A stretch of 64,000 nt of DNA, from contig NZ_CP174509.1 in the NCBI RefSeq assembly GCF_045920555.1, forward strand, positions 2,666,001 through 2,730,000, in the 5' to 3' direction. Shown piece by piece: positions 37,926 to 47,267 of this stretch; positions within the stretch are counted from its first letter, which is position 1, and the number at the start of each line of letters is the position of its first letter. The position numbers were made by a program, and so were the translations under genes. A model generated the notes under the pieces. It ran no database searches and was not told where the DNA came from. It saw only the letters and a program-made list of their open reading frames with translations. This DNA is from Pseudalkalibacillus sp045920555. Lineage in GTDB: Bacteria; Bacillota; Bacilli; Bacillales; Fictibacillaceae.

Positions 37926-38234
37926 CATATTCAAAAATTGGGGATATAATTTGAACAAAATCTTTAAAGAAAATTGGATATTTATTTTGAATAAAGATGA
38001 GATTGTGAAGGATTATACTTAAACTATCTAGCAGGTTAATTAAGAAGGTTAAGAGGTGCAATCTAAACCTGGGTTTCTGTTTTTTTGTTGAAATTAAAAA
38101 AAATAGGGTACCGAGAAGTAGCTGACTACATAATTTTAACCATATTTCTCTAGGATTGCCTATTGCTTAATGGGAAAATCTAATGTTAGCGAAACTTTTA
38201 CATGACATTTTAGTTATAGATAGGAGAGAAGTGG

Positions 38235-39008
38235 ATGGATTCACTATGGCTAGAATATGCTTGGACATTGTTAATTCTAATTGGATTAGAAGGATTATTA
38301 TCTGCTGACAATGCCCTTGTACTAGCGGTTATAGCTAAGCATTTACCCGAAGAACAGAAAAAAAGAGCTATAAATTACGGAATTATTATGGCCTTTGCTT
38401 TCCGATTTGCTGCACTTTTTGCAATTTCTTTTATTGCAAACGTCTGGCAGATACAGGCGATAGGAGCAGCTTATCTTCTTTACCTAGGATTAAAGCATGT
38501 CATTCAAGCACAGTTCGGGAAAGAAAATGAGAATATTCATAAGGACGATGAAAAGGAATCCGCTGGTAAAGGTTTCTGGCCCACAGTAGGGAAAATTGCA
38601 TTAGCCGACCTCGCTTTTGCAATTGATTCGATTCTAGCTGCCGTTGCTCTTGCCCTTGGTCTTCCAGATTCACCATTAGAAGATTTCGGTGGAATGGATG
38701 GAGGTCAGTTTATCGTTGTTCTTCTTGGAGGAATTGCTGGCCTTGTCTTGATTAAGTTTGCAGCAACCTGGTTTGTGCAACTTCTTGAAAAACGTCCAGC
38801 ATTGGAAACAACAGCATATGCAATTGTTGCCTGGGTCGGTGTCAAACTTGCTGTAATTACCCTTGCCCATGAGGATATTGGTATCTTAGATGATCATTTT
38901 CCTCATAGTACCGTTTGGACTCTGATCTTCTACGGAGTATTAGTTGGTATTGCTCTAATCGGTTGGTTTGCACCGGGTAAAAAGTCATTTCAAAAAGATA
39001 AATCCTAA
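38235..39008 (+). CDS. TerC family integral membrane protein
   Basis: The protein has 257 residues behind AGGAGAGAAG. It has seven or more membrane segments. The family motif GLEGLLSADNALVLAVIAKH with the acidic membrane pair (E, D), and its repeat IALADLAFAIDSILAAVALA, are clear. Family knowledge: TerC proteins such as YkoY and YceF export Mn2+, helping metal loading of secreted proteins. I looked for a yybP-ykoY Mn2+ riboswitch in the 5' region and did not find its conserved loops. The gene stands alone and has its own terminator. Confidence 0.88.
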   Translation: MDSLWLEYAWTLLILIGLEGLLSADNALVLAVIAKHLPEEQKKRAINYGIIMAFAFRFAALFAISFIANVWQIQAIGAAYLLYLGLKHVIQAQFGKENENIHKDDEKESAGKGFWPTVGKIALADLAFAIDSILAAVALALGLPDSPLEDFGGMDGGQFIVVLLGGIAGLVLIKFAATWFVQLLEKRPALETTAYAIVAWVGVKLAVITLAHEDIGILDDHFPHSTVWTLIFYGVLVGIALIGWFAPGKKSFQKDKS

Positions 39009-39076
39009 AATGTAACAAAACCATTATCATCTATGTGGTGAAGCGCTAATTTTTACTTGATCGGTGGCTAAAGGGT

Positions 39077-39109
39077 GCGGTAATCCACGAAGGATTATCG
39101 CTTCTTTTT
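39077..39109 (+). terminator. Rho-independent terminator after the TerC gene
   Basis: A perfect 10-bp stem GCGGTAATCC/GGATTATCGC is followed by TTCTTTTT. Confidence 0.9.
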
Positions 39110-39138
39110 GTTGAAGTTATTAAGCTAAAGGGCAGTTT

Positions 39139-39757
39139 ATGGAACTTAATTTTAACCAAATAAAGAGAAACTGAAGAAATAATTAAAAAATATGGAGCAA
39201 AAATTAACTCAAACTTACCTATAATCGATTACCAAGGTGTACGAAATAGAGATGAAATTATTAAAAGAGTAACCATAATGGCTGGTATGGTTTATATTGC
39301 ACATCAAGCCACACCATCAGTAATTAGAGAATGGATTAAAGAACAGGGAGGCTTATCTCATTATGTTACAGAGTTTGAAAAGGGTATCTTAGAAAAAAGT
39401 GAGCTGAAAACAACGTCAAAAGAGATATTGAGGTTAAAATGGTATGTTGAAAGCCTGTGGGTTTTAGTTTGGGTGTTAGGTATAAACAATACCTTTTAGG
39501 TTAATGAACCAGTAGGTGATAACCTAATCCAAATGGTTCCTGATGTTAGAAAAAGGCAGGATTTTTCTACATTAGAAGCCAAAACCTTAATGCGAAACGA
39601 AAAGGAAATTTATGAACAAGTTGATTTATATTATAGACTTCATTGGCATTTAGTGGATGCAAGGCTAAAGGGGATAAAACACAGTGATTTTGATGAAGGC
39701 CCAATTATGGAAAGGCGAAAAGCACTTGACTGGATTGTTACCCTTGAAGCGGAATAG
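39139..39757 (+). pseudogene. DUF4272-family protein, broken
   Basis: It begins MELNFNQIKR, shifts frame near 39170 into TEEIIKKYGAKINSNLPIID, and runs to ILRLKWYVESLWVLVWVLG, the hallmark of DUF4272. A TAG at 39497 interrupts the same frame. Beyond it the sequence continues to YRLHWHLVDARLKGIKHSD and ends at 39757. DUF4272 proteins are often found in immunity clusters of polymorphic toxin systems. One frameshift and one stop make it inactive unless both are errors. Confidence 0.7.
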
Positions 39758-39798
39758 GATGAAATAGATTTGAGTACATAACCTTAGTTGTAGCACTA

Positions 39799-39835
39799 AG
39801 GGGGCGATTGCTGCACAAGGTGATCGCCTTTTTCT
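39799..39835 (+). terminator. Rho-independent terminator
   Basis: AAGGGGGCGAT and ATCGCCTTTTTC close a hairpin with a T run just after the DUF4272 remnant. Confidence 0.8.
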
Positions 39836-39907
39836 TTACTAGGAGAATAGTTTAAAAAATACGCCCATGAGATTATTAAGTGTATATAGTTAATTGAAGG
39901 TGATTCT

Positions 39908-40428
39908 ATGATTTGGATTTGGTCAATTCCCGATAAATACCCGAACAAAAGAATTCGTGAATACATTAAGGATCTGGAACAGATCGGTTCGTTTTAAACA
40001 GGGTATAGCGATTAGCGAGGAGGTCATATCACCTAAAATCGTGTTTGAATGCTCGGAAAAATATTTATTAGATGTACTACCTAATAGTAGTTTATTAATA
40101 GTCGATTCAAAAAAAGTTTTAGATATATAAAGGGTGTTTGTCCAAAAGATATACAGGTTTACGATGCAAATGTTTTTGTTGGAGAAAAAAGAATCCCTAA
40201 TTATTATTTAATAAATGTTGTTAATGCTGTTCAGGTAATAAACAAGGAGGAATCAAAATTTACAACGATAAAAGGAACTGATGCAATACTTAATTTTGAG
40301 AAAATAGTGTATAAAACAGACCATTTGATTTAGTTAGAAATGCTGATTATCGTTCACATGTTTTAGTTTCCGATTATTTAAAGGACAAGTTTGAAAAGGA
40401 AAAAATACAGGTAGTACAATTCAACTAA
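39908..40428 (+). pseudogene. Immunity-protein-like gene, frameshifted
   Basis: The start MIWIWSIPDKYPNKRIREYI has a good ribosome site, GAAGGTGA. Reading across several shifts gives SEEVISPKIVFECSEKYLLD, then DLVRNADYRSHVLVSDYLKD and FEKEKIQVVQFN at the end. The layout (a short protein ending in 'VSD..K..FEKE.I..V.F') recalls the Imm11/DUF1629-type or Imm43-type immunity proteins. At least three frame breaks are present. Together with the DUF4272 remnant it looks like the tail of a lost polymorphic toxin locus. Confidence 0.4.
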
Positions 40429-40671
40429 AAGGGGGCAATATACGAAGATCAATGTGCTGATCTTCTACTGTAATCTTGTTCATGAACTGGGCAGTTTAAT
40501 GGAAGAAGGATGATTAGATAAGTCAGAAGAAAGGAGTCTAAAACGAGTCCCATTTAAAGTTTGAAAACTGCAATTTTTTCACCTCAACAGTTAAACATAT
40601 TTTATCCTAATTATAAGAACAAATGTTCCATTTGCGAAATTTTAGACTGAAATCAAAAGTATCCGTTAATA

Positions 40672-40746
40672 CATAGGTAGAAATCCTATGTGGGTTGACT
40701 TACCCTTTTCATTTCTTTATACTTTTAAGAAATGTTAACAGTTAAC
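40672..40746 (+). promoter_or_regulatory. Promoter and palindromes before the GntR gene
   Basis: A very good sigma-A promoter is present: TTGACT (40695-40700), a 17-base spacer and TATACT (40718-40723). An inverted repeat CATAGG/CCTATG lies at 40672-40690 just upstream. The perfect palindrome GTTAACAGTTAAC at 40734-40746 lies around the start of transcription and is a likely operator for the GntR regulator. Confidence 0.75.
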
Positions 40747-40777
40747 TTTTCAGAAAATTAAAAAGGGGTAACTTTTA

Positions 40778-41437
40778 TTGAAGATTGAAAAGCAGAATAT
40801 CAGTAATGGAGTACTCGATTATTTACGTAAGCAGATTATTCTAGGCCATTTACAGAGGGGAGATCATTTAGTAGAAGCAAAGCTTTCCAAACAACTGGAG
40901 GTCAGCCGTGGTCCTATAAGGGAGGCGATCGCCAAGTTGGAAGCGGAAAATTTGATTGAAAAGCATTCAAACGGCAGGGCAGTTGTGAAGCGGTTTGACA
41001 TCATTGATATTAAAAACTTGTACGACAGCAGGATACTTTTAGAAACACACGCAATCAAACAAATCGATCCAGCCGTTTTAGAAAAGAACAAGCATTACCT
41101 TAATTTATTTATCGATCAAATGCAGAAGTCATATGAACAACAGCGTAGAGACATTGAATCGGATCTAGCCTTTCATGGCTGTCTAATGAAAATGACGGAC
41201 AATCATACGCTAATCCAGCTGTGGACATCTTTACGAGAAATTTTCCAAACGTTAATTGACATTACGAGTGAGGTCACAGAGTCCAAGCAGCAGGAAATCA
41301 TTGATGAACATGTACAAATCGTAGAGGCTCTTGTAGCTGGAAAAGTTGAAGAATCTAAGGAAATTCTGACTAAGCACTTGCAAGAAGCCTGCAATTATTG
41401 CTGTGAAGGAAAGAGATTAAATTTGGGGGAGAGATGA
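40778..41437 (+). CDS. GntR-family regulator (FadR/FCD type)
   Basis: The protein has 219 residues, starting at a TTG after AAAAGGGGTAA. The winged HTH is LSKQLEVSRGPIREAIAKLE. The C-terminal FCD effector domain carries metal-type His ligands (SDLAFHGCLMKM, DEHVQIVEALVAG, LTKHLQEA). The stop overlaps the start of the dehydrogenase gene (ATGA), so it is co-transcribed with the lower meta-cleavage genes. It probably represses the operon until a pathway acid binds. The effector is unknown. Confidence 0.88.
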   Translation: MKIEKQNISNGVLDYLRKQIILGHLQRGDHLVEAKLSKQLEVSRGPIREAIAKLEAENLIEKHSNGRAVVKRFDIIDIKNLYDSRILLETHAIKQIDPAVLEKNKHYLNLFIDQMQKSYEQQRRDIESDLAFHGCLMKMTDNHTLIQLWTSLREIFQTLIDITSEVTESKQQEIIDEHVQIVEALVAGKVEESKEILTKHLQEACNYCCEGKRLNLGER

Positions 41438-42342
41438 ACATGTACAATCAGAATGTTAAATGTGCCATCATTGGCTCAGGTAATATCGGTACTGATCTCA
41501 TGTATAAATTGCTGCGGAGCGATAAGCTTGAGCTAACAACAATGATCGGTATTGATCCTAATTCAAAAGGTTTGGCGCTAGCTAAGGAACATGGCGTAAA
41601 GCCGATCTATAACGGCATCGATGGTCTGATAGCGGAACCCGGGTTAGCGGAAATCGTCTTTGAGGCTACTTCTGCAACAGCTCATGCTCATAATGCTCCG
41701 ATTATAAAAGAGTTGGGTATGAAAGCAATTGACCTAACACCGGCAGCAGTAGGGCCTTTTTTAGTTCCCTCAGTAAACCTGAAGGAAGAAGAGGTTGCTG
41801 AATTGGATAACGTAAATATGGTCACATGTGGCGGTCAGGCAACTATCCCTATTGTGAAAGCGATTTCTGATGTTGTGAAAGTGAACTATGCGGAAATCGT
41901 TGCTTCAATCTCCAGTAAAAGCGCAGGACCGGGTACACGCCAGAATATTGATGAGTTTACAGTAACAACAGCAAAAGCTTTACGAGAGGTAGGAGGTGCA
42001 GATGAATCAAAGGCCATCATTACATTGAATCCTGCAGAACCGCCAATTCTTATGAGAAATACTATCCATGTCCATACGAAAGAACCTGCTGAGTATTATC
42101 GGGAAGATATTTTGGCCTCATTGAATTCGATATTACAGACGGTGCAGAGCTATGTGAAAGGCTACCGTTTCAAGGCAGATCCGGTCATCAAAGGACATAT
42201 CGTAACAGTAGCGGTCGAAGTGGAAGGCAACGGAGATTTTCTTCCTAAGTATGCGGGTAACCTTGATATCATTACCTCTGCAGCAGTAAAAACTGGAGAG
42301 GTCATGGCGGATCATTTAGCGAAGGAGGAAACTGCAAAATGA
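41434..42342 (+). CDS. Acetaldehyde dehydrogenase (acetylating), DmpF/MhpF type
   Basis: The protein has 302 residues. A Rossmann motif AIIGSGNIGTDLMYKLL begins near residue 11. The catalytic Cys is Cys132 in VNMVTCGGQATIPIV. Other family motifs are EATSATAHAHNAP and SAGPGTRQNIDEFT. It oxidises acetaldehyde (or propanal) to the acyl-CoA with NAD and CoA. It overlaps both neighbours by 4 bp and works as a complex with the aldolase encoded next, which passes the toxic aldehyde through a channel. The length matches DmpF. Confidence 0.93.
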   Translation: MNMYNQNVKCAIIGSGNIGTDLMYKLLRSDKLELTTMIGIDPNSKGLALAKEHGVKPIYNGIDGLIAEPGLAEIVFEATSATAHAHNAPIIKELGMKAIDLTPAAVGPFLVPSVNLKEEEVAELDNVNMVTCGGQATIPIVKAISDVVKVNYAEIVASISSKSAGPGTRQNIDEFTVTTAKALREVGGADESKAIITLNPAEPPILMRNTIHVHTKEPAEYYREDILASLNSILQTVQSYVKGYRFKADPVIKGHIVTVAVEVEGNGDFLPKYAGNLDIITSAAVKTGEVMADHLAKEETAK

Positions 42343-43361
42343 GCAAGTATTCAAAAGTAGTTTTTAATGATGTGACATTACGAGATGGGATGCATGCAAT
42401 TTCTCATCAATATACAAAAGAACAAATTGCTGAACTGACACAGTTAATCGATGATTCGGGTGTAGATATTATTGAAGCCACTCATGGAGACGGTTTAGGC
42501 GGAAGTTCAATCCAGTATGGTTTTTCAAAAGAGACTGAGGAAGACATAATCACTACGGCCGTGAAAAATGCCAAGCGAGCGAAAATCGGTGTGCTTTTGC
42601 TTCCTGGCATCGGGACGATCGACCATTTAAAACGTGCAAGAGAATGGGGAGCATCTGTCGTTCGGATAGCAACGCATTGCAGTGAAGCTGATGTTTCTGA
42701 ACAACATATCAAAAAAGCGGTTGAGATAGGAATGGACACAGTCGGTTTTCTAATGATGTCCCATCGTTCGACGCCGGAAGACTTACTGGAAGAGGCTAAA
42801 AAGATGGAGTCTTATGGAGCGGGGACAATCTATGTTGTAGATTCCGCCGGAGCCATGACCATGGATGATACTCGAAGAAGAATTTCCTTATTCAAAGAAA
42901 ACTTGGGCACCGATATCGGATTTCATGGGCACAATAACCTGTCATTAGGGGTAGCCAACTCTATCGTTGCCTTGGAAGAAGGCGCGAGCCGAATTGATAC
43001 GAGCTTGGCTGGTATGGGAGCCGGAGCAGGGAATACGGCTACCGAGCAACTCGTCGCTGTGATGAACAAAATGGGAATCCCTCATTCGGTAGATTTATAT
43101 AAAGCGATGGATGCAGCTGAGAATGTAATGAAGCCGATAATGAAGCGCCCCGTCCAGATCGACCGGCTTAGCTTAACGCTCGGCTACACCGGTGTCTATT
43201 CCAGTTTTCTATTATTCGCGGAAAGAGCCGGTAAAGAATACGGAGTAGATCCACGTGATATCCTTACGAAAATTAGTGAAATGGGTGCTGTCGGCGGCCA
43301 GGAAGACTGGATCATCGGGGTGGCCCAGGATTTGGCAAAAGAGAAAAAAGTCAAGGTATAG
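42339..43361 (+). CDS. 4-hydroxy-2-oxovalerate aldolase, DmpG/MhpE type
   Basis: The protein has 340 residues and overlaps the dehydrogenase stop by 4 bp. The N-terminal TIM barrel shows VTLRDGMHAISHQYT (Arg-Asp for pyruvate enolate and metal) and the metal His pair in GFHGHNNLSLGVANS. The C-terminal communication domain (RLSLTLGYTGVYSSF) contacts the dehydrogenase. It splits 4-hydroxy-2-oxovalerate or its homologue into pyruvate and an aldehyde. It is followed by a strong terminator, so the dehydrogenase and aldolase form a unit with the GntR gene. Confidence 0.93.
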   Translation: MSKYSKVVFNDVTLRDGMHAISHQYTKEQIAELTQLIDDSGVDIIEATHGDGLGGSSIQYGFSKETEEDIITTAVKNAKRAKIGVLLLPGIGTIDHLKRAREWGASVVRIATHCSEADVSEQHIKKAVEIGMDTVGFLMMSHRSTPEDLLEEAKKMESYGAGTIYVVDSAGAMTMDDTRRRISLFKENLGTDIGFHGHNNLSLGVANSIVALEEGASRIDTSLAGMGAGAGNTATEQLVAVMNKMGIPHSVDLYKAMDAAENVMKPIMKRPVQIDRLSLTLGYTGVYSSFLLFAERAGKEYGVDPRDILTKISEMGAVGGQEDWIIGVAQDLAKEKKVKV

Positions 43362-43367
43362 CAAAAC

Positions 43368-43400
43368 ATTCAGGCAAGGAAGTTTATTCCTTGCCTGAAT
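43368..43400 (+). terminator. Strong hairpin after the aldolase gene
   Basis: A 14-bp perfect stem ATTCAGGCAAGGAA/TTCCTTGCCTGAAT closes a 5-base loop. The following T run is short. Confidence 0.8.
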
Positions 43401-43476
43401 ATCTTTCATGTATGGTTGCGCTTACATAATTTATATGCAAAGATTAACTATAATCATAATAGTGGGGGAGATGACT

Positions 43477-45336
43477 ATGAGCGTTGTGGTAACAGATAAG
43501 AGCTTAAAGCAGTCTGTAGCAGTCGATGAACGGAATATTGTCACTTCGTCATCGTCATTGGGAATCCTACGGGAACAACTAGTCAAAAATATTGGAATAG
43601 AGCGGATCAGCGGTTTCCTTTTTCAGTTCGGATGGGAAATGGGTGTGAGGGATGCGAAGAAATCTATGAAACTTGAAATCTCTAAAGAGGAACTGGTCAA
43701 AAAAGGGCCCCTGATGCATATTGAAAGTGGCCATATCAGGGGAATTAATCATACATGTAATATTGAATATGACAAGAAAGGCGACGTCCAGTCATTGGTA
43801 GGGAAGGGAATATGGGTCGATTCCTATGAGGCCGAAGAACATATCAAGGTCTTCGGTATCTCGGAAAGCCCGGTCTGTTATACACTGTCTGGTTATTCCA
43901 GCGGCTTCATGTCTACTGTTTTTGATAAGCCGCTATTAGCAAGGGAATTGACATGTGTCGGAGCTGGTGACGAAGAGTGCAGCTGGATGATTATGCCTCA
44001 GGAAGATTGGGAAGAAGACAATTGCAAGGATGCAGTCCATATCATGAATCAGACTCCAATTGTGAAGGAGCTTGAGTATACGTATGACAATCTTCTGGAG
44101 CAAGCACGTTTTGTTACGACGCTTGCTGATTTCCAGAAGCGGCTTACAGAAGAAGTTGTCAATGGTAGCGGGCTTCAAACGTTGGTCGATAGTACTTATG
44201 AAATGATGAAACTACCTGTAATCATAGAGGATACACAGTTTCAAACAATGTTTCATACCGGCCTTACGGAAGAGGAAATTCAGGAAATTCAAGAGGACAC
44301 GAAAAAGAATATGCCTGATTTTTTGGTTAAAAAGAATGATAAATATGTTTTGCCTTTCCGGAAAAAGACGATTCGTATGAGTAAGCATGATCGGCTTGTC
44401 GTGCCAATATTTGTTCAGAAAAAGGTTTTGGGCTACTGTTCTTTCATACTCGATGAGAATAGCGAAGGAAATCATAAGGAAGAATATTTGTTCCTCGATC
44501 ATTTATCAAACGCTGCAGCACTCATTCTGTTAAATGCACAATCTGCTTATGAAACTTTTGAGCGTATGAAAGGTAATTTTCTCGAACAAATTTTGGAAGA
44601 AAAACTGTCACCATCAGAATTAATTTTAAAGGGGAAGTATATCGGACTTGACCTGAACCAATCCTTTTACGTGGTCATTATGGATTATAATAATCGCCAG
44701 GATTCCATAGAAGAAGAATTCAACTTTCGGGAAACGATTTTGGAATTGGCTAACAGGTTTTTTCATCGTAAAAATATTAAGGTACTTGCCGGGCATAGAA
44801 ACGACCAATTGACTTTACTCCTATTCCACTCTGGTGACACCCAGCGTCTGATAACGCAATTTAAAAAACATATGAATGGATTGTATAAGGGGCATAACTT
44901 AAAAATAGGTGTCAGTGGTGAAGGAAAACATATCGAGAATGTCAACAAACGTTATGAAGAAGCAAGAATAGCGCTACGTCTGGCCATTCGCAAAAAAATC
45001 GTGTTGTTCAAATCTCTCGGTATTATAGGAATGCTAATCAACTCCGACAATATAACTGGAATTAATATGGTGGCCAGAGAAGAATTAAAAGCCTTGTTTG
45101 ATACAGAAGATGAAAGGATGATGGACCTTTTTAAAACCTTATACCATTTTCTCACCAATGGTGGAAACTTGAATAAGACTAAGCAAGACTTGGCTTTGTC
45201 GATGAGCGGGCTGCGGCATCGAATTCAGAAGATAGAGGAAATATTAGAAAAAGATTTAAGAGATCCTGAAGAAGCGAATCAGTTACTTTTGTTATTGAAT
45301 GCCTTAATTGTATTAAAAGAATTAGACATGAGTTAA
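43477..45336 (+). CDS. Aromatic-sensing regulator: XylR_N-V4R domains with PucR-type HTH
   Basis: The protein has 619 residues. The ATG at 43477 is placed six bases after GGGGGAG; earlier in-frame codons at 43408 and 43471 are less likely. The N-terminus is an XylR_N-like sensor (LGILREQLVKNIGIERISGF). A V4R domain covers about 120-185 (SPVCYTLSGYSSGFMSTVF, then ELTCVGAGDEECSW). A GAF-like part, a CdaR GGDEF-like domain and a PucR HTH (NLNKTKQDLALSMSGLRHRI) follow. In XylR/DmpR the same sensor drives a sigma-54 AAA+ domain, which is absent here. It probably binds the aromatic substrate and activates the upper pathway genes downstream. Confidence 0.85.
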   Translation: MSVVVTDKSLKQSVAVDERNIVTSSSSLGILREQLVKNIGIERISGFLFQFGWEMGVRDAKKSMKLEISKEELVKKGPLMHIESGHIRGINHTCNIEYDKKGDVQSLVGKGIWVDSYEAEEHIKVFGISESPVCYTLSGYSSGFMSTVFDKPLLARELTCVGAGDEECSWMIMPQEDWEEDNCKDAVHIMNQTPIVKELEYTYDNLLEQARFVTTLADFQKRLTEEVVNGSGLQTLVDSTYEMMKLPVIIEDTQFQTMFHTGLTEEEIQEIQEDTKKNMPDFLVKKNDKYVLPFRKKTIRMSKHDRLVVPIFVQKKVLGYCSFILDENSEGNHKEEYLFLDHLSNAAALILLNAQSAYETFERMKGNFLEQILEEKLSPSELILKGKYIGLDLNQSFYVVIMDYNNRQDSIEEEFNFRETILELANRFFHRKNIKVLAGHRNDQLTLLLFHSGDTQRLITQFKKHMNGLYKGHNLKIGVSGEGKHIENVNKRYEEARIALRLAIRKKIVLFKSLGIIGMLINSDNITGINMVAREELKALFDTEDERMMDLFKTLYHFLTNGGNLNKTKQDLALSMSGLRHRIQKIEEILEKDLRDPEEANQLLLLLNALIVLKELDMS

Positions 45337-45356
45337 ATAATTATAGGGTATGGTGA

Positions 45357-45395
45357 AACTGGCCTCTGGCATATTGCTGGAGGCTGGTTTTTTTA
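45357..45395 (+). terminator. Rho-independent terminator after the regulator
   Basis: AACTGGCCTC pairs with GAGGCTGGTT, including two wobble pairs, and is followed by TTTTTT. Confidence 0.85.
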
Positions 45396-45434
45396 TTGGA
45401 ACGAACAAATTTTGTCTAAAGTTTTAAAAAGTAT

Positions 45435-45449
45435 GAACATTGTGTGTTC
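45435..45449 (+). promoter_or_regulatory. Candidate operator before the monooxygenase operon
   Basis: The palindrome GAACATTGTGTGTTC (5-bp arms, 5-base spacer) lies about 105 bases before the monooxygenase start, in the gap after the regulator gene. It is a reasonable binding site for that regulator, but its role is inferred from position. Confidence 0.45.
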
Positions 45450-45553
45450 TAGAAGAAATTACGGAGATTTATTAAGTTATAGATACACGTTGTAAATAGT
45501 TGAATATGAAAGCGCAATCAAATATGAATTTTCTAACAAAAGGGAGTGTTGAC

Positions 45554-46738
45554 ATGAGTCTACAAACAGTAAAAGAAAGACTTACTATAGAAGAACAGTT
45601 GTTAGAAGGCGCACAACAAGTTGGAGAATTAGCCGAAGAACAAGCACAAAAAGCTGAAATAGAAGCCAACGTATCAGAAGATGTGGTGAACTTGATGAAA
45701 CAAACAGAAATCACAAGAATGATGCTGCCGAAAGAATATGGTGGTCCTCAAGTAGGGATCAAAACATTTTCAAAGGTCATCCGAAAAATTGCAAATCACA
45801 ATATTTCAGCGGCATGGCTGGCCTACCTTTACCCATTGCATAATATGCTTCCTGCTTATCTGCCAAAAGCAGGCCAGGAGGAAATCATCAAGCAGGGTGG
45901 TTTGATCGCTGACATTTTTGCAGCTGTAGGTACTGCTAAAAAAGATGGCGATGGATATCGGATCAGTGGAAAATGGAATTTCGTCAGCGGAGTTCTGCAC
46001 AGCGACTGGGTCGGAGTCGGGGTGAAAATCGAAATGCCTGATGGTGACGGTCCGGAAGTGTGCTTACCGGTTTTAAAAACCTCAGAAGTAGAGATTGTAG
46101 AGAACTGGGATACTTTCGGACTGCGTGGAAGCGGAAGCAACCAGGTAATCGCAGATGATGTCTACGTGCCGATGGAAAGAATTTTCAGACCGGAGATTGC
46201 AGGAAAGACTCGACGGCCACATGAAAAAAATTACGATAAAGATTATCCGCTTTATCATGTACCGATGTTCCCGGCATTTTACTTCGGTTTCCCTGTCATT
46301 GCCCTTGGTGGTGCCGAAAGAGTGATCAAAGAATTCAAGAAAATGACGGAGAAACGAGTGAGACTGATGGATGGCGTCACCGAAAGTAAGTCACCAAGGA
46401 GCCAAAGGGTGATTGCGGAGATCACTACCGAATTTAAAGCAGCTGAAGCACTGATGGAAAGGTATATTGAACTGTTGGAAAACTACGAAAAAGATGGGTG
46501 TACCACTCCAATGGGAGAGTTTTTTGCCCTACGTACAAAAATCGTCAAGACAACAAGCGAAATTGCTTTGCGTGTCCTGCTTACGTTAGGCGGCGGGGCT
46601 TTATATAAAGGTGGGCCAATTGAATTGTTCTTTAGGGATATACTTGCAGTTGCTACACATAAAACGTCACTTTATGAAGATTCAGTAGCGGCTTATGGTA
46701 AAGAATTGTTTGGATTTGATAGTGGAGTACGAGGATAA
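45554..46738 (+). CDS. Flavin-dependent aromatic monooxygenase, acyl-CoA-dehydrogenase fold
   Basis: The protein has 394 residues. The ATG at 45554 follows AAAAGGGAGTG; an upstream frame start at 45500 has no site. The fold is that of acyl-CoA dehydrogenases (MLPKEYGGPQVGIKTFSKVI, then YRISGKWNFVSGVLHSDW and WDTFGLRGSGSNQV). The acyl-CoA dehydrogenase catalytic Glu context is not evident. With a flavin reductase next door it fits the HsaA/HpaB-C2/DszC group of two-component monooxygenases, which hydroxylate phenols using reduced flavin and O2. The inferred step is phenol to catechol. Confidence 0.82.
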   Translation: MSLQTVKERLTIEEQLLEGAQQVGELAEEQAQKAEIEANVSEDVVNLMKQTEITRMMLPKEYGGPQVGIKTFSKVIRKIANHNISAAWLAYLYPLHNMLPAYLPKAGQEEIIKQGGLIADIFAAVGTAKKDGDGYRISGKWNFVSGVLHSDWVGVGVKIEMPDGDGPEVCLPVLKTSEVEIVENWDTFGLRGSGSNQVIADDVYVPMERIFRPEIAGKTRRPHEKNYDKDYPLYHVPMFPAFYFGFPVIALGGAERVIKEFKKMTEKRVRLMDGVTESKSPRSQRVIAEITTEFKAAEALMERYIELLENYEKDGCTTPMGEFFALRTKIVKTTSEIALRVLLTLGGGALYKGGPIELFFRDILAVATHKTSLYEDSVAAYGKELFGFDSGVRG

Positions 46739-46768
46739 CGATTATATTTTTATGAAGGGATGATGAAA

Positions 46769-47251
46769 ATGGATAGTCGCCAATTTCGTACAGCAATGGG
46801 GAATTTTACTACAGGGGTGACAGTTATTGTAACAGAATTGGATGGACAGGAATACGGGATGACAGCCAATGCTTTCATGTCCCTTTCCCTCGACCCGATG
46901 AAAGTGATTATCTCGGTAGGAGAAAACGCAAAAATCCTTTCCAAAATCAAAGAGAGTGGAAAGTTTTCTGTTAACATACTGTCAGCTGACCAGCAGGAGT
47001 TATCGATGATTTTTGCCGGACAAATAAAGGAACCTCGCAAGGTTGATTTTGATTACCTGGATGGCAAGCCAGTCATCCCAAACGCATTGGCACAAGTAAC
47101 CTGTGATGTATCCTCAGAATATGTGGAAGGAGACCATACGTTGTTTGTAGGTGATGTCACTGATCTTTGCTTGGAAGAAGGAGATCCGCTCGTATTTTAC
47201 GGTGGCCGTTATTGCAGTCTGGCAAAGGAAGAGCAGGTAGTCTATAAGTAG
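46769..47251 (+). CDS. Flavin reductase, HpaC/HsaB family
   Basis: The protein has 160 residues. I choose the ATG at 46769, eight bases after GAAGGGA; ATGs at 46760 and 46763 lie too close to that site. Family motifs are FRTAMGNFTTGVTVIVTELD, GMTANAFMSLSLDPMKVIIS and FSVNILSADQQELS, and the C-terminal part has GDHTLFVGDVTDL. It reduces FMN or FAD with NAD(P)H and supplies reduced flavin to the oxygenase just upstream (gap about 30 bases). Confidence 0.88.
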   Translation: MDSRQFRTAMGNFTTGVTVIVTELDGQEYGMTANAFMSLSLDPMKVIISVGENAKILSKIKESGKFSVNILSADQQELSMIFAGQIKEPRKVDFDYLDGKPVIPNALAQVTCDVSSEYVEGDHTLFVGDVTDLCLEEGDPLVFYGGRYCSLAKEEQVVYK

Positions 47252-47267
47252 ATACAAGGAGACCATT

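Noticed and set aside
37930..38234. yybP-ykoY Mn2+ riboswitch before the TerC gene
   Set aside because: Many TerC relatives have one, but the conserved loop sequences are not visible here.
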